Below, one piece after another: positions 7,820-16,017 of a DNA stretch of 64,000 nt. Origin of the DNA: Pseudomonadota bacterium (GTDB taxonomy: Bacteria; Pseudomonadota; Alphaproteobacteria; Rhizobiales; Xanthobacteraceae); assembly GCA_018242205.1 (NCBI GenBank), contig JAFECJ010000016.1:1-64000 (forward strand), written 5' to 3'. The notes beneath the pieces were generated by a model. That model did no database searches and was not told the origin of the DNA. It was given only the letters and a program-made list of their open reading frames with translations. The position numbers and the translations under genes are program-made. Each line of letters starts with the position of its first letter. Within the stretch, counting starts at the first letter, position 1.

Positions 7820-8770
7820 TTACATCACGCCCTTTTCCTTGTAGAACTTGGCCGCGCCCGGGTGCAGCGGCACCGGCGGGTTCTTGGCGGCGGCGTCAAG
7901 CTTGATCGCCTTGGCGGCGGCGTGCGCGGCCTGCAGCGTCGGCAAGCTGTCGAACAGATCCTTGGTCATCTGATAGACCAGGTCGTCCGACACCTTGGAA
8001 CTGGTCACCAGATAATTCTGCACGGCCGCCGCGGTCACGTCCTTGTCGTTGCCCGGATAAGTGCCGGCGGGAATGACCGCCGATTGATAAGGCGTGCCGA
8101 TCTTGTCGACCACCGACTTCGGAATCTCGACGAGGACGCAGGCGACCGACGCGCACAGGTCGCGGATCGCCGACACGCCGAGACCGGCCGAAATCAGCGT
8201 CGCGTCGAGCTGACGATTCTTCATCAATTCGACGGATTCGTTAAACGGCAGGTACTCGACCTTGCCGAGATCCTTGTAGCTCATGCCGGCGCCTTCGAGG
8301 ATGGCGCGGGCGTTGAGCTCGGTGCCCGACTTCGGCGCGCCGACCGACATGCGCTTGCCCTTGAGGTCTGCGAGCGTCTTGATGCCGGAATCCTTCAGCG
8401 CGGCAATCTGGATGTAGTTCGGATAGATCGCGGCGACAGTGCGGAGCTTGTCGAGCTTGGTCTTGAAACCGACGTCGGCATTGCCCTTCCAGGCGTCAGC
8501 GAGGGAGTCGCCGAGCGTGAAGGCGAGCTCGCCCTTGCCCTGCTGGATCAGGTTGAGGTTTTCGACGGAAGCCTTGGTCGATTGCACCGAAGGCTTCGAG
8601 TCCTTGATCTTCTCCGCGTAGACCTTCGAGATGGCAACGCCGAGCGGATAATAAACGCCACCGGTACCGCCGGTGAGAATGTTGATGAACTGGTCGGCGT
8701 AGGCCTGCATCGGCAGCGCGACCATCGCGCCGGCGAGAACGGTTGCGCACAGACGTCGAGATAAAGTCAT
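7820..8770 (-). CDS. TAXI-family TRAP transporter solute-binding protein
   Basis: A 316-residue periplasmic protein. It has an N-terminal signal peptide (MTLSRRLCATVLAGAMVALP, cleavage after QAYA-D), followed by INILTGGTGGVYYPLGVAIS, the hallmark of TAXI (TRAP-associated extracytoplasmic immunogenic) proteins, and later LKGKRMSVGAPKSGTELNAR. It captures the substrate for the fused permease gene downstream. The start ATG has AGGAGG 7 bases before it. A sigma-54 promoter sequence lies 63-79 bases upstream, and the next gene upstream is a sigma-54 activator, so expression is probably induced by substrate through the adjacent two-component system. Confidence 0.93.
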   Translation of the reverse strand: MTLSRRLCATVLAGAMVALPMQAYADQFINILTGGTGGVYYPLGVAISKVYAEKIKDSKPSVQSTKASVENLNLIQQGKGELAFTLGDSLADAWKGNADVGFKTKLDKLRTVAAIYPNYIQIAALKDSGIKTLADLKGKRMSVGAPKSGTELNARAILEGAGMSYKDLGKVEYLPFNESVELMKNRQLDATLISAGLGVSAIRDLCASVACVLVEIPKSVVDKIGTPYQSAVIPAGTYPGNDKDVTAAAVQNYLVTSSKVSDDLVYQMTKDLFDSLPTLQAAHAAAKAIKLDAAAKNPPVPLHPGAAKFYKEKGVM

Positions 8771-8832
8771 CGATTGATCCTCCTGGTTTCCTCAATTTTT
8801 CAGTTCGCCTTTACGGCTTGCGCCTGGACGCT

Positions 8833-8849
8833 AACAATAACCGTGCCAG
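8833..8849 (-). promoter_or_regulatory. Sigma-54 promoter for the TAXI transporter
   Basis: On the minus strand the sequence reads CTGGCACGGTTATTGTT. The consensus is YTGGCACGRNNNTTGCW, so all positions agree except TTGT in place of TTGC, and the -24/-12 spacing is exact. It lies 63 bases before the binding-protein start. The neighbouring response regulator carries the sigma-54 contact motif. An inverted repeat (AATGCA...TGCATT, 8855-8874) sits just upstream of the -24 element. Confidence 0.75.
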
Positions 8850-8982
8850 CAGCGAATGCAGCACTCTGTGCATTATCGACGCGCTGGTTCAAGAGGTTAG
8901 TTGAATCGTAGTGCGGGCGACGACCGCAGGCTGGCAAGTTTCCGCCAGAAGGCGGTCCGGCCTTGGCCGAATCTTGCCGAAA

Positions 8983-10338
8983 CTAGCCCGTACCCTGTTC
9001 GGCCGCCCCGCGGCGGCTGATACCGAGCCGGTTCATTTTCTCATTCAGTGTGCGGCGCGGTATGCCGAGCGACTGTGCGGCGCCGGCCATGTCGCCATGA
9101 TGCTCGCGGATTGCCGCCGCGATCAGTTCGCGCTCGTACGCGGCCAACCGCGCCGGCAGCCAGGCTTCCGCCGCCTCGACGGCAGGCAGGGCGAGACGCT
9201 CAGCCGGCGTTTCGAGGCCGATGGCGAAGCGCTCGGCGGCGGTGCGCAGTTCACGGACGTTGCCGGGCCAGTCGTGTTCGAGCAGCGCGGCGATGCTGTC
9301 CTTGTCGAGCGGGCGCAGTTCGCGGCCATGACGACGCGCGGCGTCGTTGGCGAAATGCAGGAACAGCAGCGGGATGTCCTCGGCGCGCTCGCGCAGCGGC
9401 GGCAGCACGATCTCTCCGACGTGCAGGCGATAATAGAGATCTTTGCGGAAACGGCCGGCTTCGCTGGCGGCCTTAAGATCGTCCTTGGTGGCGGCGACAA
9501 TGCGCAGGTCGAGCGGGATCGACTGGTTGGAGCCGAGTCGTTCGATTTGCCGTTCCTGCACCGCGCGCAGTACCTTGGCCTGCAGCGCCATCGGCATGCT
9601 CTCAATCTCGTCGAGCAGCAAGGTGCCGCCATTGGCGTATTCGAGACGGCCGACGCGCACGCCGCGCGCGCCGGTGAAGGCGCCGGCCTCGTGTCCGAAC
9701 AATTCGCTCTCGAACATGTCGGCCGGAATCGCGGCGCAGTTGATCGCGACATAGGGCCCGGACGCACGCCGCGACAGGTCGTGCAACGCCCGCGCCACGA
9801 CTTCCTTGCCGGCGCCGGTTTCGCCCATGACGATGACGTCGCAATCGACGCTGGCGAGCGCTGCGATCTTGTCGCGCAAAGCCGCTGCCTGCGCGCTCGA
9901 GCCGATCAGCCGGCTGGCGAGGCTCTGGTCGTCGCCGAGCAGCGAGCGCAGGCGGATCACTTCGCGCATCAGCCGTCGCTTGTCGTCGGCTTTGCGAATG
10001 ACCTCGACGAGATGCTCGGGCTCGAACGGCTTCTGCAGGAAGTCGTAGGCGCCGAGGCGCATTGCCTCGACGGCGAGCGGCACGTCGCCATGGCCGGTCA
10101 CGAGTATGACGGGGAGGGTCGAGTCGGCGGCGGCGAAATGGCGCAAGACCGACAATCCGTCGGCGCCCGGCATCCGCACGTCGCTGACAATGACGTCGGG
10201 CGGATCGGCCGCCGCGATGTCGAAGGCGGCGGCGGCGCTCGCTGCGGCGGCGACGTCGAAGCCGGAGAGCTGCAGCCATTGCACCGTGGACGTGCGCAGG
10301 GCGGTGTCGTCGTCGACAAAGAGGACGCGGCACGCCAT
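8983..10338 (-). CDS. Sigma-54-dependent response regulator, NtrC/DctD type
   Basis: A 451-residue activator with three parts: a receiver domain (acidic pocket DDD near residue 9-11, phosphoacceptor Asp53 in IVSDVRMPG, residues 1-120), an AAA+ domain (GETGAGKE Walker A, EAGAFTGA sigma-54 contact loop, GGTLLLDEIE Walker B, PGNVREL) and a C-terminal Fis-type helix-turn-helix (AQSLGIPRRTLNEKMNRLGI). When phosphorylated by the kinase encoded just upstream it should oligomerise and open sigma-54 promoters, most likely the one at 8833-8849. ATG at 10338 is two bases past the kinase stop; a GTG at 10344 overlaps that stop (GTGA) and is an alternative adding two residues. Confidence 0.95.
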   Translation of the reverse strand: MACRVLFVDDDTALRTSTVQWLQLSGFDVAAAASAAAAFDIAAADPPDVIVSDVRMPGADGLSVLRHFAAADSTLPVILVTGHGDVPLAVEAMRLGAYDFLQKPFEPEHLVEVIRKADDKRRLMREVIRLRSLLGDDQSLASRLIGSSAQAAALRDKIAALASVDCDVIVMGETGAGKEVVARALHDLSRRASGPYVAINCAAIPADMFESELFGHEAGAFTGARGVRVGRLEYANGGTLLLDEIESMPMALQAKVLRAVQERQIERLGSNQSIPLDLRIVAATKDDLKAASEAGRFRKDLYYRLHVGEIVLPPLRERAEDIPLLFLHFANDAARRHGRELRPLDKDSIAALLEHDWPGNVRELRTAAERFAIGLETPAERLALPAVEAAEAWLPARLAAYERELIAAAIREHHGDMAGAAQSLGIPRRTLNEKMNRLGISRRGAAEQGTG

Positions 10339-10340
10339 CG

Positions 10341-12179
10341 TCACGCCCCGATCGCGGTCGCGGCCGGCGCAGCGGGCTGCGCCACCGGCAGGTTGAACGA
10401 GAATTCGGCGCCGCCGTCGGCCCGGTTACGGGCGCGCAGGCGGCCGCCATGATCTTCGATGATGGCATAGGAGATCGACAGGCCAAGCCCCAGTCCTTTG
10501 CCGACCTGCTTGGTCGTGAAGAATGGATCGAATACCGAGGCGAGGTTCTGGGGCGCAATGCCGGGCCCGGAATCGGCGACGCTGATCTGGACTTGACCGT
10601 CGTCCTGCACCACTGACACGGCGATCGTGCGTTCCCGTTCGTTCGCGACGGCGTCGGCGGCATTGCCGAGGAGATTGAGCAGCACCTGTTCGAGCCGCGT
10701 TGCATTGCCGATGACCGTGGCGCCGCCGGCCGGCATGTCGATCACCGTGCGCACGCCCTCGGCGCCGAGCCGGGCATTCGCCAGGGCCAGGGCGCGCTGC
10801 GCGACGACGGTGATGTCGACCGGCTCCGTTTCGCCGAAATCCTTGCGTGCGAAGGTGCGCAGGTGCTGTGTCAGTTCACTCATGCGCGCCACCAGATCGT
10901 CGATGGTGGCGACGGTCGCGGCGGCGCGCTCGGTCGATCCGTTGCGGATCAGAAGCTTGGCGCTGGCCAGCGTCGTCTTCAGCGCGGCGAGCGGTTGGTT
11001 GATCTCATGCGCCAGCGCCGCCGACATCTGGCCGAGTGCGGCGAGTTTGCTTGCCTGCACCAGTTCGTCCTGGGCGCGCTTGAGCGCGTCCTCGGCGCGG
11101 CGCCGATCCTCGATCTCGCGGCTCAGGCTTTCGTTGGCACGAACCAGTTCGTGGGTGCGCTCGGTGACGCGCTGTTCGAGCATGTCGTGAGCGTCGAGCT
11201 TGGCCCGCAAGGTGGCTCTGCGGCCCCGCCACCATAGCGACAGCAGCAGCAACACCGCCGCGGTCAGTGCCGACGCGGCGCCCGCGAGAATGGCGGCATG
11301 GCGGATCGGCGCGAGCTCGGTGAATGCGTAAAGCGTCCAGCCGTAGCCCTGAAGATCCGAACGCGTCACGAGAAAGCTGTGCAGGTCGCTGTCCGCCATG
11401 GCGATGTCGACGACATCGCCGTTATCCGGCGACCTTGCGTGCTTGAGCAGCGGCCAGCCTTCCAGCGAGATGCCGGAATATTGCATCGAGCGCTTGATGT
11501 CCGTGCGCTCGGCCTCGCTCAGGGGACGGATCGGCCGATACTTCCAGTTCGGCGGACTGGCGAGAAACAGGACGCCGCGGTTGTCGGCCAGCGCAATCGT
11601 CTCGCCGGCCGAACGCCAATCGGCTTCGAGTCCTTCGAGCGAGATTTTCACCACGGCGACGCCGAGCAGTTCGCCGTTTCGCCACACCGGCCGCGACAGG
11701 AAATAGCCGGGCTCACCGGTGGTCACGCCGATGGCGAAGAACTGGCCGAAACCGCGGGTGACCGCGTCGCGGAAGTAAGGACGGAAGCTGTAGTTCTCGC
11801 CGATAAAGCTCTTCGGCTGATCGTAGTTGCTGGCGGCCAGCGTCAATCCGGCCGCGTTCATCACATAAAGCGCGTCGGCTCCGGCCGCGGCCGCCAGCGA
11901 CGCCAGGGACCGGTTGACGGTGTCGATCCGCGCCGGGTCGGTCGGCGCCTCGAGCAGGCGGTGAATGCGTTCGTCGTTCGCCAGGACAAAGGGCAGGGTG
12001 CGAAAGCGCTCGACGACCTGATTGAGCGTCGAGGCATAAAGGCCGATGCGCTCGTCACCGGCAGCCTTGGCGTCGGCGCGCCCGCTGCGGTCATAGACGG
12101 CAAAGCCGCAGAAGCCGACGGCAGCGATCACGCACAGCGCCGCACACCAGGACAGGGCCGATCTCGCAGGTATTTTCAC
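10341..12179 (-). CDS. DctB-like sensor histidine kinase
   Basis: A 612-residue membrane kinase. One TM segment near residues 8-27, a periplasmic double-Cache-like sensor region to about 285, with FIGENYSFRPYFRDAVTRGF (typical of DctB-type dCache domains), a second TM (AAILAGAASALTAAVLLLLS), a cytoplasmic coiled coil, HisKA with phosphoacceptor His391 in ALAHEINQPLAALK, and the ATPase domain (NLLGNAADAV, DSGPGIAP, GKGLGLGLSIS). DctB relatives sense extracellular organic acids. The GTG start at 12179 is chosen because GGAGG lies 7 bases before it; frames that extend further upstream run antisense to znuB. It is followed directly by the response regulator gene. The ligand is likely the TAXI transporter substrate. 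Confidence 0.93.
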   Translation of the reverse strand: MKIPARSALSWCAALCVIAAVGFCGFAVYDRSGRADAKAAGDERIGLYASTLNQVVERFRTLPFVLANDERIHRLLEAPTDPARIDTVNRSLASLAAAAGADALYVMNAAGLTLAASNYDQPKSFIGENYSFRPYFRDAVTRGFGQFFAIGVTTGEPGYFLSRPVWRNGELLGVAVVKISLEGLEADWRSAGETIALADNRGVLFLASPPNWKYRPIRPLSEAERTDIKRSMQYSGISLEGWPLLKHARSPDNGDVVDIAMADSDLHSFLVTRSDLQGYGWTLYAFTELAPIRHAAILAGAASALTAAVLLLLSLWWRGRRATLRAKLDAHDMLEQRVTERTHELVRANESLSREIEDRRRAEDALKRAQDELVQASKLAALGQMSAALAHEINQPLAALKTTLASAKLLIRNGSTERAAATVATIDDLVARMSELTQHLRTFARKDFGETEPVDITVVAQRALALANARLGAEGVRTVIDMPAGGATVIGNATRLEQVLLNLLGNAADAVANERERTIAVSVVQDDGQVQISVADSGPGIAPQNLASVFDPFFTTKQVGKGLGLGLSISYAIIEDHGGRLRARNRADGGAEFSFNLPVAQPAAPAATAIGA

Positions 12180-12259
12180 GCACAAGCCTCCAGCGCCGGC
12201 AATGTGCGTGAAGGTGGCGGCCAAGACAAGTTGCGCCGGCAGGCGCGTCGGAACCGCCG

Positions 12260-13066
12260 TCAGGCCGCGCTGGACGACGCGCGCGTGCGGCTGAGCGCCA
12301 GGGCGGCGAAATAGCCGACGGCACTCAGCACCGCGATGCAGAAGCTCACCGGCCAGTCGGTTTCGAAGGCGATGGCGATCCCGAGCCAGGCTTCCGCCAG
12401 CGCGAGCAGCGCGGCCGTGGCCAGGCCGCTCCACAGCCCACCGGTGACTCGCTGCGCCGCGGCGGCGGGGCCGACCATCAAGGTGAACACCATCAGCACG
12501 CCGACGATCTGGGCGCAGGCGGCGACGGCCAGCGCCACGATGGCGAGGAAGGCGGTGGAAATGAAGCGCATCGGCACGCCCTTGGCTTCGGCGAGCTCGG
12601 GTTGCAGGGTCGCGAAGATCAGCGGCCGCATGATCGCGCCCAGCGCCACGATGGTGATGGCGCCGAGGCCGGCAAGCGCACCGATCATGTCGCGATCGAC
12701 CGCCAGCACATTGCCGAACAGCAGCGCGGTCGCCTGCGTCGCGAACGCCGTATAATAGTGGAGGAACAGCAGGCCGAAGCCGAGCGCCAGCGCCAGCACG
12801 ACGCCGATGGCGACGTCGCGGTTCGAGATGCGGTCGCTCATCGCCCCCATGGCGATGCCGGCGATCAGCGTGAAGCCGACCAGCCCGGCGAGCGGCGATA
12901 GGCCGATCAGTCCGGCGCCGGTCGCGCCGGCAAAGCCGATATGCGACAGCGCGTGGCCGGCGAAAGTCTGACCGCGCATCACCAGAAAATAGCCGGTCAG
13001 GCCGGACACCACGGCGACGATGCCGGCGGCGATGAAAGCGTTGGTGATGAATTCGTAGTGGAACAT
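12260..13066 (-). CDS. znuB: Zinc ABC transporter permease
   Basis: A 268-residue membrane protein of the metal ABC-3 permease family with about eight hydrophobic segments. FAGHALSHIGFAGATGAGLI near residue 34 is the conserved N-terminal motif of ZnuB-like proteins and VLMVFTLMVGPAAAAQRVTG near 185 is the cytoplasmic loop that contacts the ATPase. It forms the membrane channel of a ZnuABC importer. It starts 12 bases after the ATPase gene and is the last gene of the minus-strand operon. Manganese or iron cannot be excluded from this protein alone; the Zur-like box upstream of the operon supports zinc. Confidence 0.9.
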   Translation of the reverse strand: MFHYEFITNAFIAAGIVAVVSGLTGYFLVMRGQTFAGHALSHIGFAGATGAGLIGLSPLAGLVGFTLIAGIAMGAMSDRISNRDVAIGVVLALALGFGLLFLHYYTAFATQATALLFGNVLAVDRDMIGALAGLGAITIVALGAIMRPLIFATLQPELAEAKGVPMRFISTAFLAIVALAVAACAQIVGVLMVFTLMVGPAAAAQRVTGGLWSGLATAALLALAEAWLGIAIAFETDWPVSFCIAVLSAVGYFAALALSRTRASSSAA

Positions 13067-13078
13067 GGTGCCGCTGCC

Positions 13079-13933
13079 TCAGTGCTCATGCCCATGATGG
13101 TCATGCGCGTGGCCATGACCGTGATCATGATCATGATCATGCTGATGCGCATCGCGTTCGACGTCGCGGCCGCGCGACATCACGAAGATGTGGCCACCGG
13201 CGCGCAGCACCTCGATCTCGGTGCCGTACAACCGCGACAGCACCGGCGCCGTCACCACTTCGTCGACGGTGCCGAGCGCGGCGTGGCCGTTGCCGAGATA
13301 CAGCACCTTGTCGATGGCGCCGAGCAACTGGTTGAGTTCGTGCGCCGAGAATAAAACAGTAATGCCGCGCTGGCGCGCGATTCTGCGCACGACGTCGATG
13401 ACGACTTCCTGGTGGCGTGCGTCGAGGCTGATCAGCGGCTCGTCGAGCAGCAGCAGTTTCGGCTTGCCGATCAAGGCTTGCGCCAGCAGCAGGCGCTGGC
13501 GTTCGCCGCCGGACATGTCGGACAAAGGCCGCCGCGCCAGATCGCTGGCGCCGACGGCGTCCAGCGTCTCTTCGATGGCATGGCGGTCGGCCGCGGCGAG
13601 CGAGGGCAGGCCCCAGCGTTCGCCGTGCAGCGAACTGGCAATGTAGTCGAGGCCGCGCACGCGCAGATCCGGCAGCACCGTGCGCAGTTGTGGCAGGTAG
13701 CCGATTGTCGAGGTGCCGAATTTCGGCGTTTTGCCGAACACGCGAAGGGTCCCGGCGGCGGGCGGCAACAGGCCAAGGATGGCGCGCATCAAGGTGGTTT
13801 TGCCGGCGCCGTTGGGTCCGAGTACGCCGACGAAGTCACCCGCTTGAATGGCAAAGCCGACATCGCGCAGCACGGCGCGGTGGCCGACGGCGATGGTGGC
13901 ATGATCGAGTTCGACGACGGTGTTTGCAGTCAT
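13079..13933 (-). CDS. znuC: Zinc ABC transporter ATPase with histidine-rich tail
   Basis: A 284-residue ABC ATPase: Walker A GPNGAGKTTL (about residue 39), signature MSGGERQRLLLAQAL, Walker B LLLLDEPLISLD, then the switch histidine region TVLFSAHE. The last 25 residues are almost only histidine, aspartate and glycine, a likely metal-binding tail seen in some ZnuC proteins. It powers zinc uptake together with ZnuB and the binding protein. The binding-protein gene lies upstream, but 178 bases with a long palindromic repeat separate the two, which probably lets the binding protein be made in excess. Confidence 0.92.
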   Translation of the reverse strand: MTANTVVELDHATIAVGHRAVLRDVGFAIQAGDFVGVLGPNGAGKTTLMRAILGLLPPAAGTLRVFGKTPKFGTSTIGYLPQLRTVLPDLRVRGLDYIASSLHGERWGLPSLAAADRHAIEETLDAVGASDLARRPLSDMSGGERQRLLLAQALIGKPKLLLLDEPLISLDARHQEVVIDVVRRIARQRGITVLFSAHELNQLLGAIDKVLYLGNGHAALGTVDEVVTAPVLSRLYGTEIEVLRAGGHIFVMSRGRDVERDAHQHDHDHDHGHGHAHDHHGHEH

Positions 13934-13937
13934 TGCT

Positions 13938-14093
13938 TTCCCCCTCCCCCCGCGAGCTCTTGCGAGCGGCGGGGAGGGGTAAGGGGTGGGGGGATTTTCG
14001 TTGAGCGTGAACCTGTCACCGCAACTTTATCGTTGCAATCGCTAAGAGCCCACTCCCTCAATCCCTCCCCGCGCTTCGCGGGGGAGGGGAGCA
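13938..14093. repeat. Composite palindromic repeat (CCCTCCCCGC family) between znuA and znuC
   Basis: Two hairpins of the form ccctcccc...ggggaggg, the second (14063-14091) with a GCGCTTCGCG apex, bracket about 75 bases of unrelated sequence. The two can also pair with each other into one long foldback. Same family as 39376-39501 and related to 18235-18384, 56771-56915, 59022-59070 and 63711-63814. It is intercistronic in an operon, right after the binding-protein gene. Confidence 0.8.
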
Positions 14094-14111
14094 GGAAGCG
14101 AGGCGTTGTCG

Positions 14112-15002
14112 TCACGAATTCGCGCCGTCGAGCGCCTTGTCGAGGGCGTCGAGCTCGCCAATCATCCAGTCGGCGAAGCTCAAGCCTTCCGGCTGGGTCT
14201 CGGTGACGGCAACGACCGGCACCTTGGCCTTCTTGGCCACCGCCAGCAACCGCTCGGTCAGCTTCTCCGATACCTGCTTGTTGTAGATCATCGCCTTGAC
14301 CTTGTGGTTCTTCAGGTCGTCCTCAAAGGCGGCGATGTCGCGGGCGCTCGGTTCGGTGTCGTTCATCATCGCGAGCTGGAATTTCTCGTTGCGCATCGTC
14401 AGGCCGGCGGCCTGCGCCATCAGGCCGAACACCGGCTCGGTGGCGGTGACGGCCTTGCCCTTGTGCTTGTCGCGGACCTGGCCGACGCGCTGGGTGATGC
14501 GCTCGAGCTGCGCCAGCGTCTTGTCGAGGTTGTTCGCGTAATCCGTTGCATGGGCGCCGTCGGCCTTGGTGAAGGCGGCCGCGATGGCCTTGGCGACGGC
14601 CGGCATGGTCGCCGGCGCGTACCACAAATGCGGGTTGCCACCGGCCTTGGCGCCGACAATCTCGCCGGCATTGATGACGACGCGGTTCGGCCGCGGCGCC
14701 GCCTGCATCAACTTCGGCATCCAAGGGTCATAATCGGCGCCATTGAGAATGACGACCTGGGCGTCGGCGATCTGCTTGACCACGCCCGGCGTGGTTTCGA
14801 ACAGATGCGGATCCTGGTCGGGGTTGGACATGATGCTGGTCACGCTCACATGCGCGCCGCCGATGTCGCGGGCGATCTCGCCGTAGAAATTCTCGGCGGC
14901 GACCACGGCGATCTTGCCGTCGGCGGCTTGCGCCGGCACGGCGCCGAGATGGGCCGCGGGGACGGCGAGAAGGGCGAACAGGGCGGCGAGACGGACGCGC
15001 AT
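14112..15002 (-). CDS. znuA: Zinc ABC transporter substrate-binding protein
   Basis: A 296-residue cluster A-I (ZnuA/TroA-like) metal-binding protein. Signal peptide MRVRLAALFALLAVPAAHLG, cleaved near AQA-ADG. Metal ligands expected of the family are visible: His in NPDQDPHLFETTP, His in GGNPHLWYAP, a glutamate in TATEPVFGLMA, and an acidic C-terminal part (TQPEG). The charged His-loop of some ZnuA proteins is absent. The ATG at 15002 is chosen because GAGGA lies 6 bases upstream; ATG 15008 sits on top of that site and a start at 15038 would run through the Zur-like box. First gene of the znuACB operon. Family relatives of this type also carry manganese, but the regulatory site favours zinc. 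Confidence 0.9.
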   Translation of the reverse strand: MRVRLAALFALLAVPAAHLGAVPAQAADGKIAVVAAENFYGEIARDIGGAHVSVTSIMSNPDQDPHLFETTPGVVKQIADAQVVILNGADYDPWMPKLMQAAPRPNRVVINAGEIVGAKAGGNPHLWYAPATMPAVAKAIAAAFTKADGAHATDYANNLDKTLAQLERITQRVGQVRDKHKGKAVTATEPVFGLMAQAAGLTMRNEKFQLAMMNDTEPSARDIAAFEDDLKNHKVKAMIYNKQVSEKLTERLLAVAKKAKVPVVAVTETQPEGLSFADWMIGELDALDKALDGANS

Positions 15003-15029
15003 CGGCATTCCTCGTGAGTTGGTCAATTG

Positions 15030-15046
15030 ATGTAACATTATAACAT
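15030..15046. promoter_or_regulatory. Zur-box-like palindrome upstream of znuA
   Basis: On the minus strand: ATGTTATAATGTTACAT, an imperfect 17-base palindrome with six of eight pairs matching. The alphaproteobacterial Zur sites I know contain GTTATANTATAAC cores, which this resembles. It lies 28 bases before the znuA start, where a bound repressor would block transcription. The divergent small gene at 15147 may share it. No zur gene is in the window. Confidence 0.65.
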
Positions 15047-15146
15047 TTCTTTTGGCAAGACTAAGGCAACCTTGATCGGCGGCCCGCCGGCGTTATCAGG
15101 GGGGCTGGCTGACCGTTCGCGGTCGGCGGCTCAAGGGATGGTGCCG

Positions 15147-15371
15147 ATGGCGGCGATGCTCACCCGCGACGTGTTGAAGAGCTACCTCGCAGACATGCCC
15201 GCCGGTCATGTCTTCGACCTGACCTATGGCCAGTTCGCCGGGCTGTTTCCGCCAGGGGAGCCCGATCCTTTCGCGCGCGCGGCATTGCGCGCCTTCGCGC
15301 GGGAATGCGGCTGCGATGTGGTGCAGGATATCGCCGAGGCGCGCTACGAGCTGCGTAAACGCCGCGACTGA
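15147..15371 (+). CDS. Hypothetical protein, 74 aa
   Basis: The protein begins MAAMLTRDVLKSYLADMPAG and has a compact helical look with two cysteines near the end (ARECGCDVVQDIAEARYELR). I do not recognise a family. The ATG at 15147 is preferred because AAGGGA lies about 8 bases before it; ATG 15138 overlaps that site. It is divergent from znuA, 144 bases away, so it could respond to the same Zur-like site, but nothing in the protein suggests zinc binding beyond the CGC pair. Confidence 0.55.
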   Translation: MAAMLTRDVLKSYLADMPAGHVFDLTYGQFAGLFPPGEPDPFARAALRAFARECGCDVVQDIAEARYELRKRRD

Positions 15372-15378
15372 AGCTTCG

Positions 15379-15555
15379 TTAGCCGAAGCGACGGCCGACG
15401 CGGACGTCGCGCTGAACGCGCCGCAGTTCATCTTCGAGGCGCTTGATCTCGCGGGTCATCTCGGTCATCGCCCGCAACATACTCTCGTTGATGTCGCGCT
15501 GCCCGATCTGGGCTCGCGCGTTCTGCAGGAAATTCTCGACAGCGGATAGCGACAT
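15379..15555 (-). CDS. Hypothetical small coiled-coil protein, 58 aa
   Basis: MSLSAVENFLQNARAQIGQR begins a protein that is almost entirely helical, with heptad-like spacing in ESMLRAMTEMTREIKRLEDE, so a short coiled coil is likely. No known domain recognised. The ATG at 15555 is chosen over 15588 because the extra N-terminal residues (RRGVEFPGPA) look non-coding. It converges on the small gene ending at 15371 with 7 bases between stops. Confidence 0.5.
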   Translation of the reverse strand: MSLSAVENFLQNARAQIGQRDINESMLRAMTEMTREIKRLEDELRRVQRDVRVGRRFG

Positions 15556-16017
15556 GGCCGGACCCGGAAATTCGACGCCGCGCCGCATCGGCGTGCGTGG
15601 TGATGCGCGTTGTTCGGATTGAGCCTAAGCCGCAAGAGTGAACAAAACTGAAAAATTGCCTTGAAACTTGAATGCGAAAGCCTGGGGGGCCGTCGCCGCG
15701 CTGGCGCGAAAAGGCCTCGAAACGAAGCGAGGCAACCGGATGAGCGATCACCCGGCTGCCTCTCGCCCGGACAAACGGCATCACTAATCTGTCCTAGGGC
15801 TGGAACTAAAATACCAGCCTGCCGCGTGGGTCGTGGCCGCAGCTTGTTCTGGTAGTTAACCGGCATGGTAAAGTGTGGAAGCCCTTTAAATCGCGCGATC
15901 CCGCCGGCAACGACGGGTTTTTGTCGCTTCAGGGCCACAGCGGTGTGGGTTTCGTCGTCAGCCCGTTGCATCTGAGGGCGATGGTCCCCAAGATGCCGCG
16001 AACGCTTCGAGTGGATC
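15556..16017. other. Intergenic region, 462 bases, with one hairpin and a possible 15-codon ORF
   Basis: No gene of normal size is credible. At 15729-15762 an 11-base stem (gaggcaaccgg against ccggctgcctc, one G-U pair) encloses a 12-base loop. Inside it, an ATG at 15740 with GAGG 7 bases upstream opens a 15-codon frame ending at 15787 (MSDHPAASRPDKRHH). The start codon would sit in the hairpin loop. Whether this is a leader peptide, a small RNA or chance cannot be said. The rest probably holds the promoter of the L,D-transpeptidase gene. Confidence 0.35.

Noticed and set aside
12180..12434. N-terminal extension of the sensor kinase frame by 85 residues
   Set aside because: It runs antisense to znuB, and a GTG with GGAGG at 7 bases lies at 12179, directly before the first transmembrane segment.
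15003..15038. Longer znuA start at 15038
   Set aside because: It would place the Zur-like palindrome inside the coding sequence and precede the signal peptide with polar residues; 15002 has a proper ribosome site.
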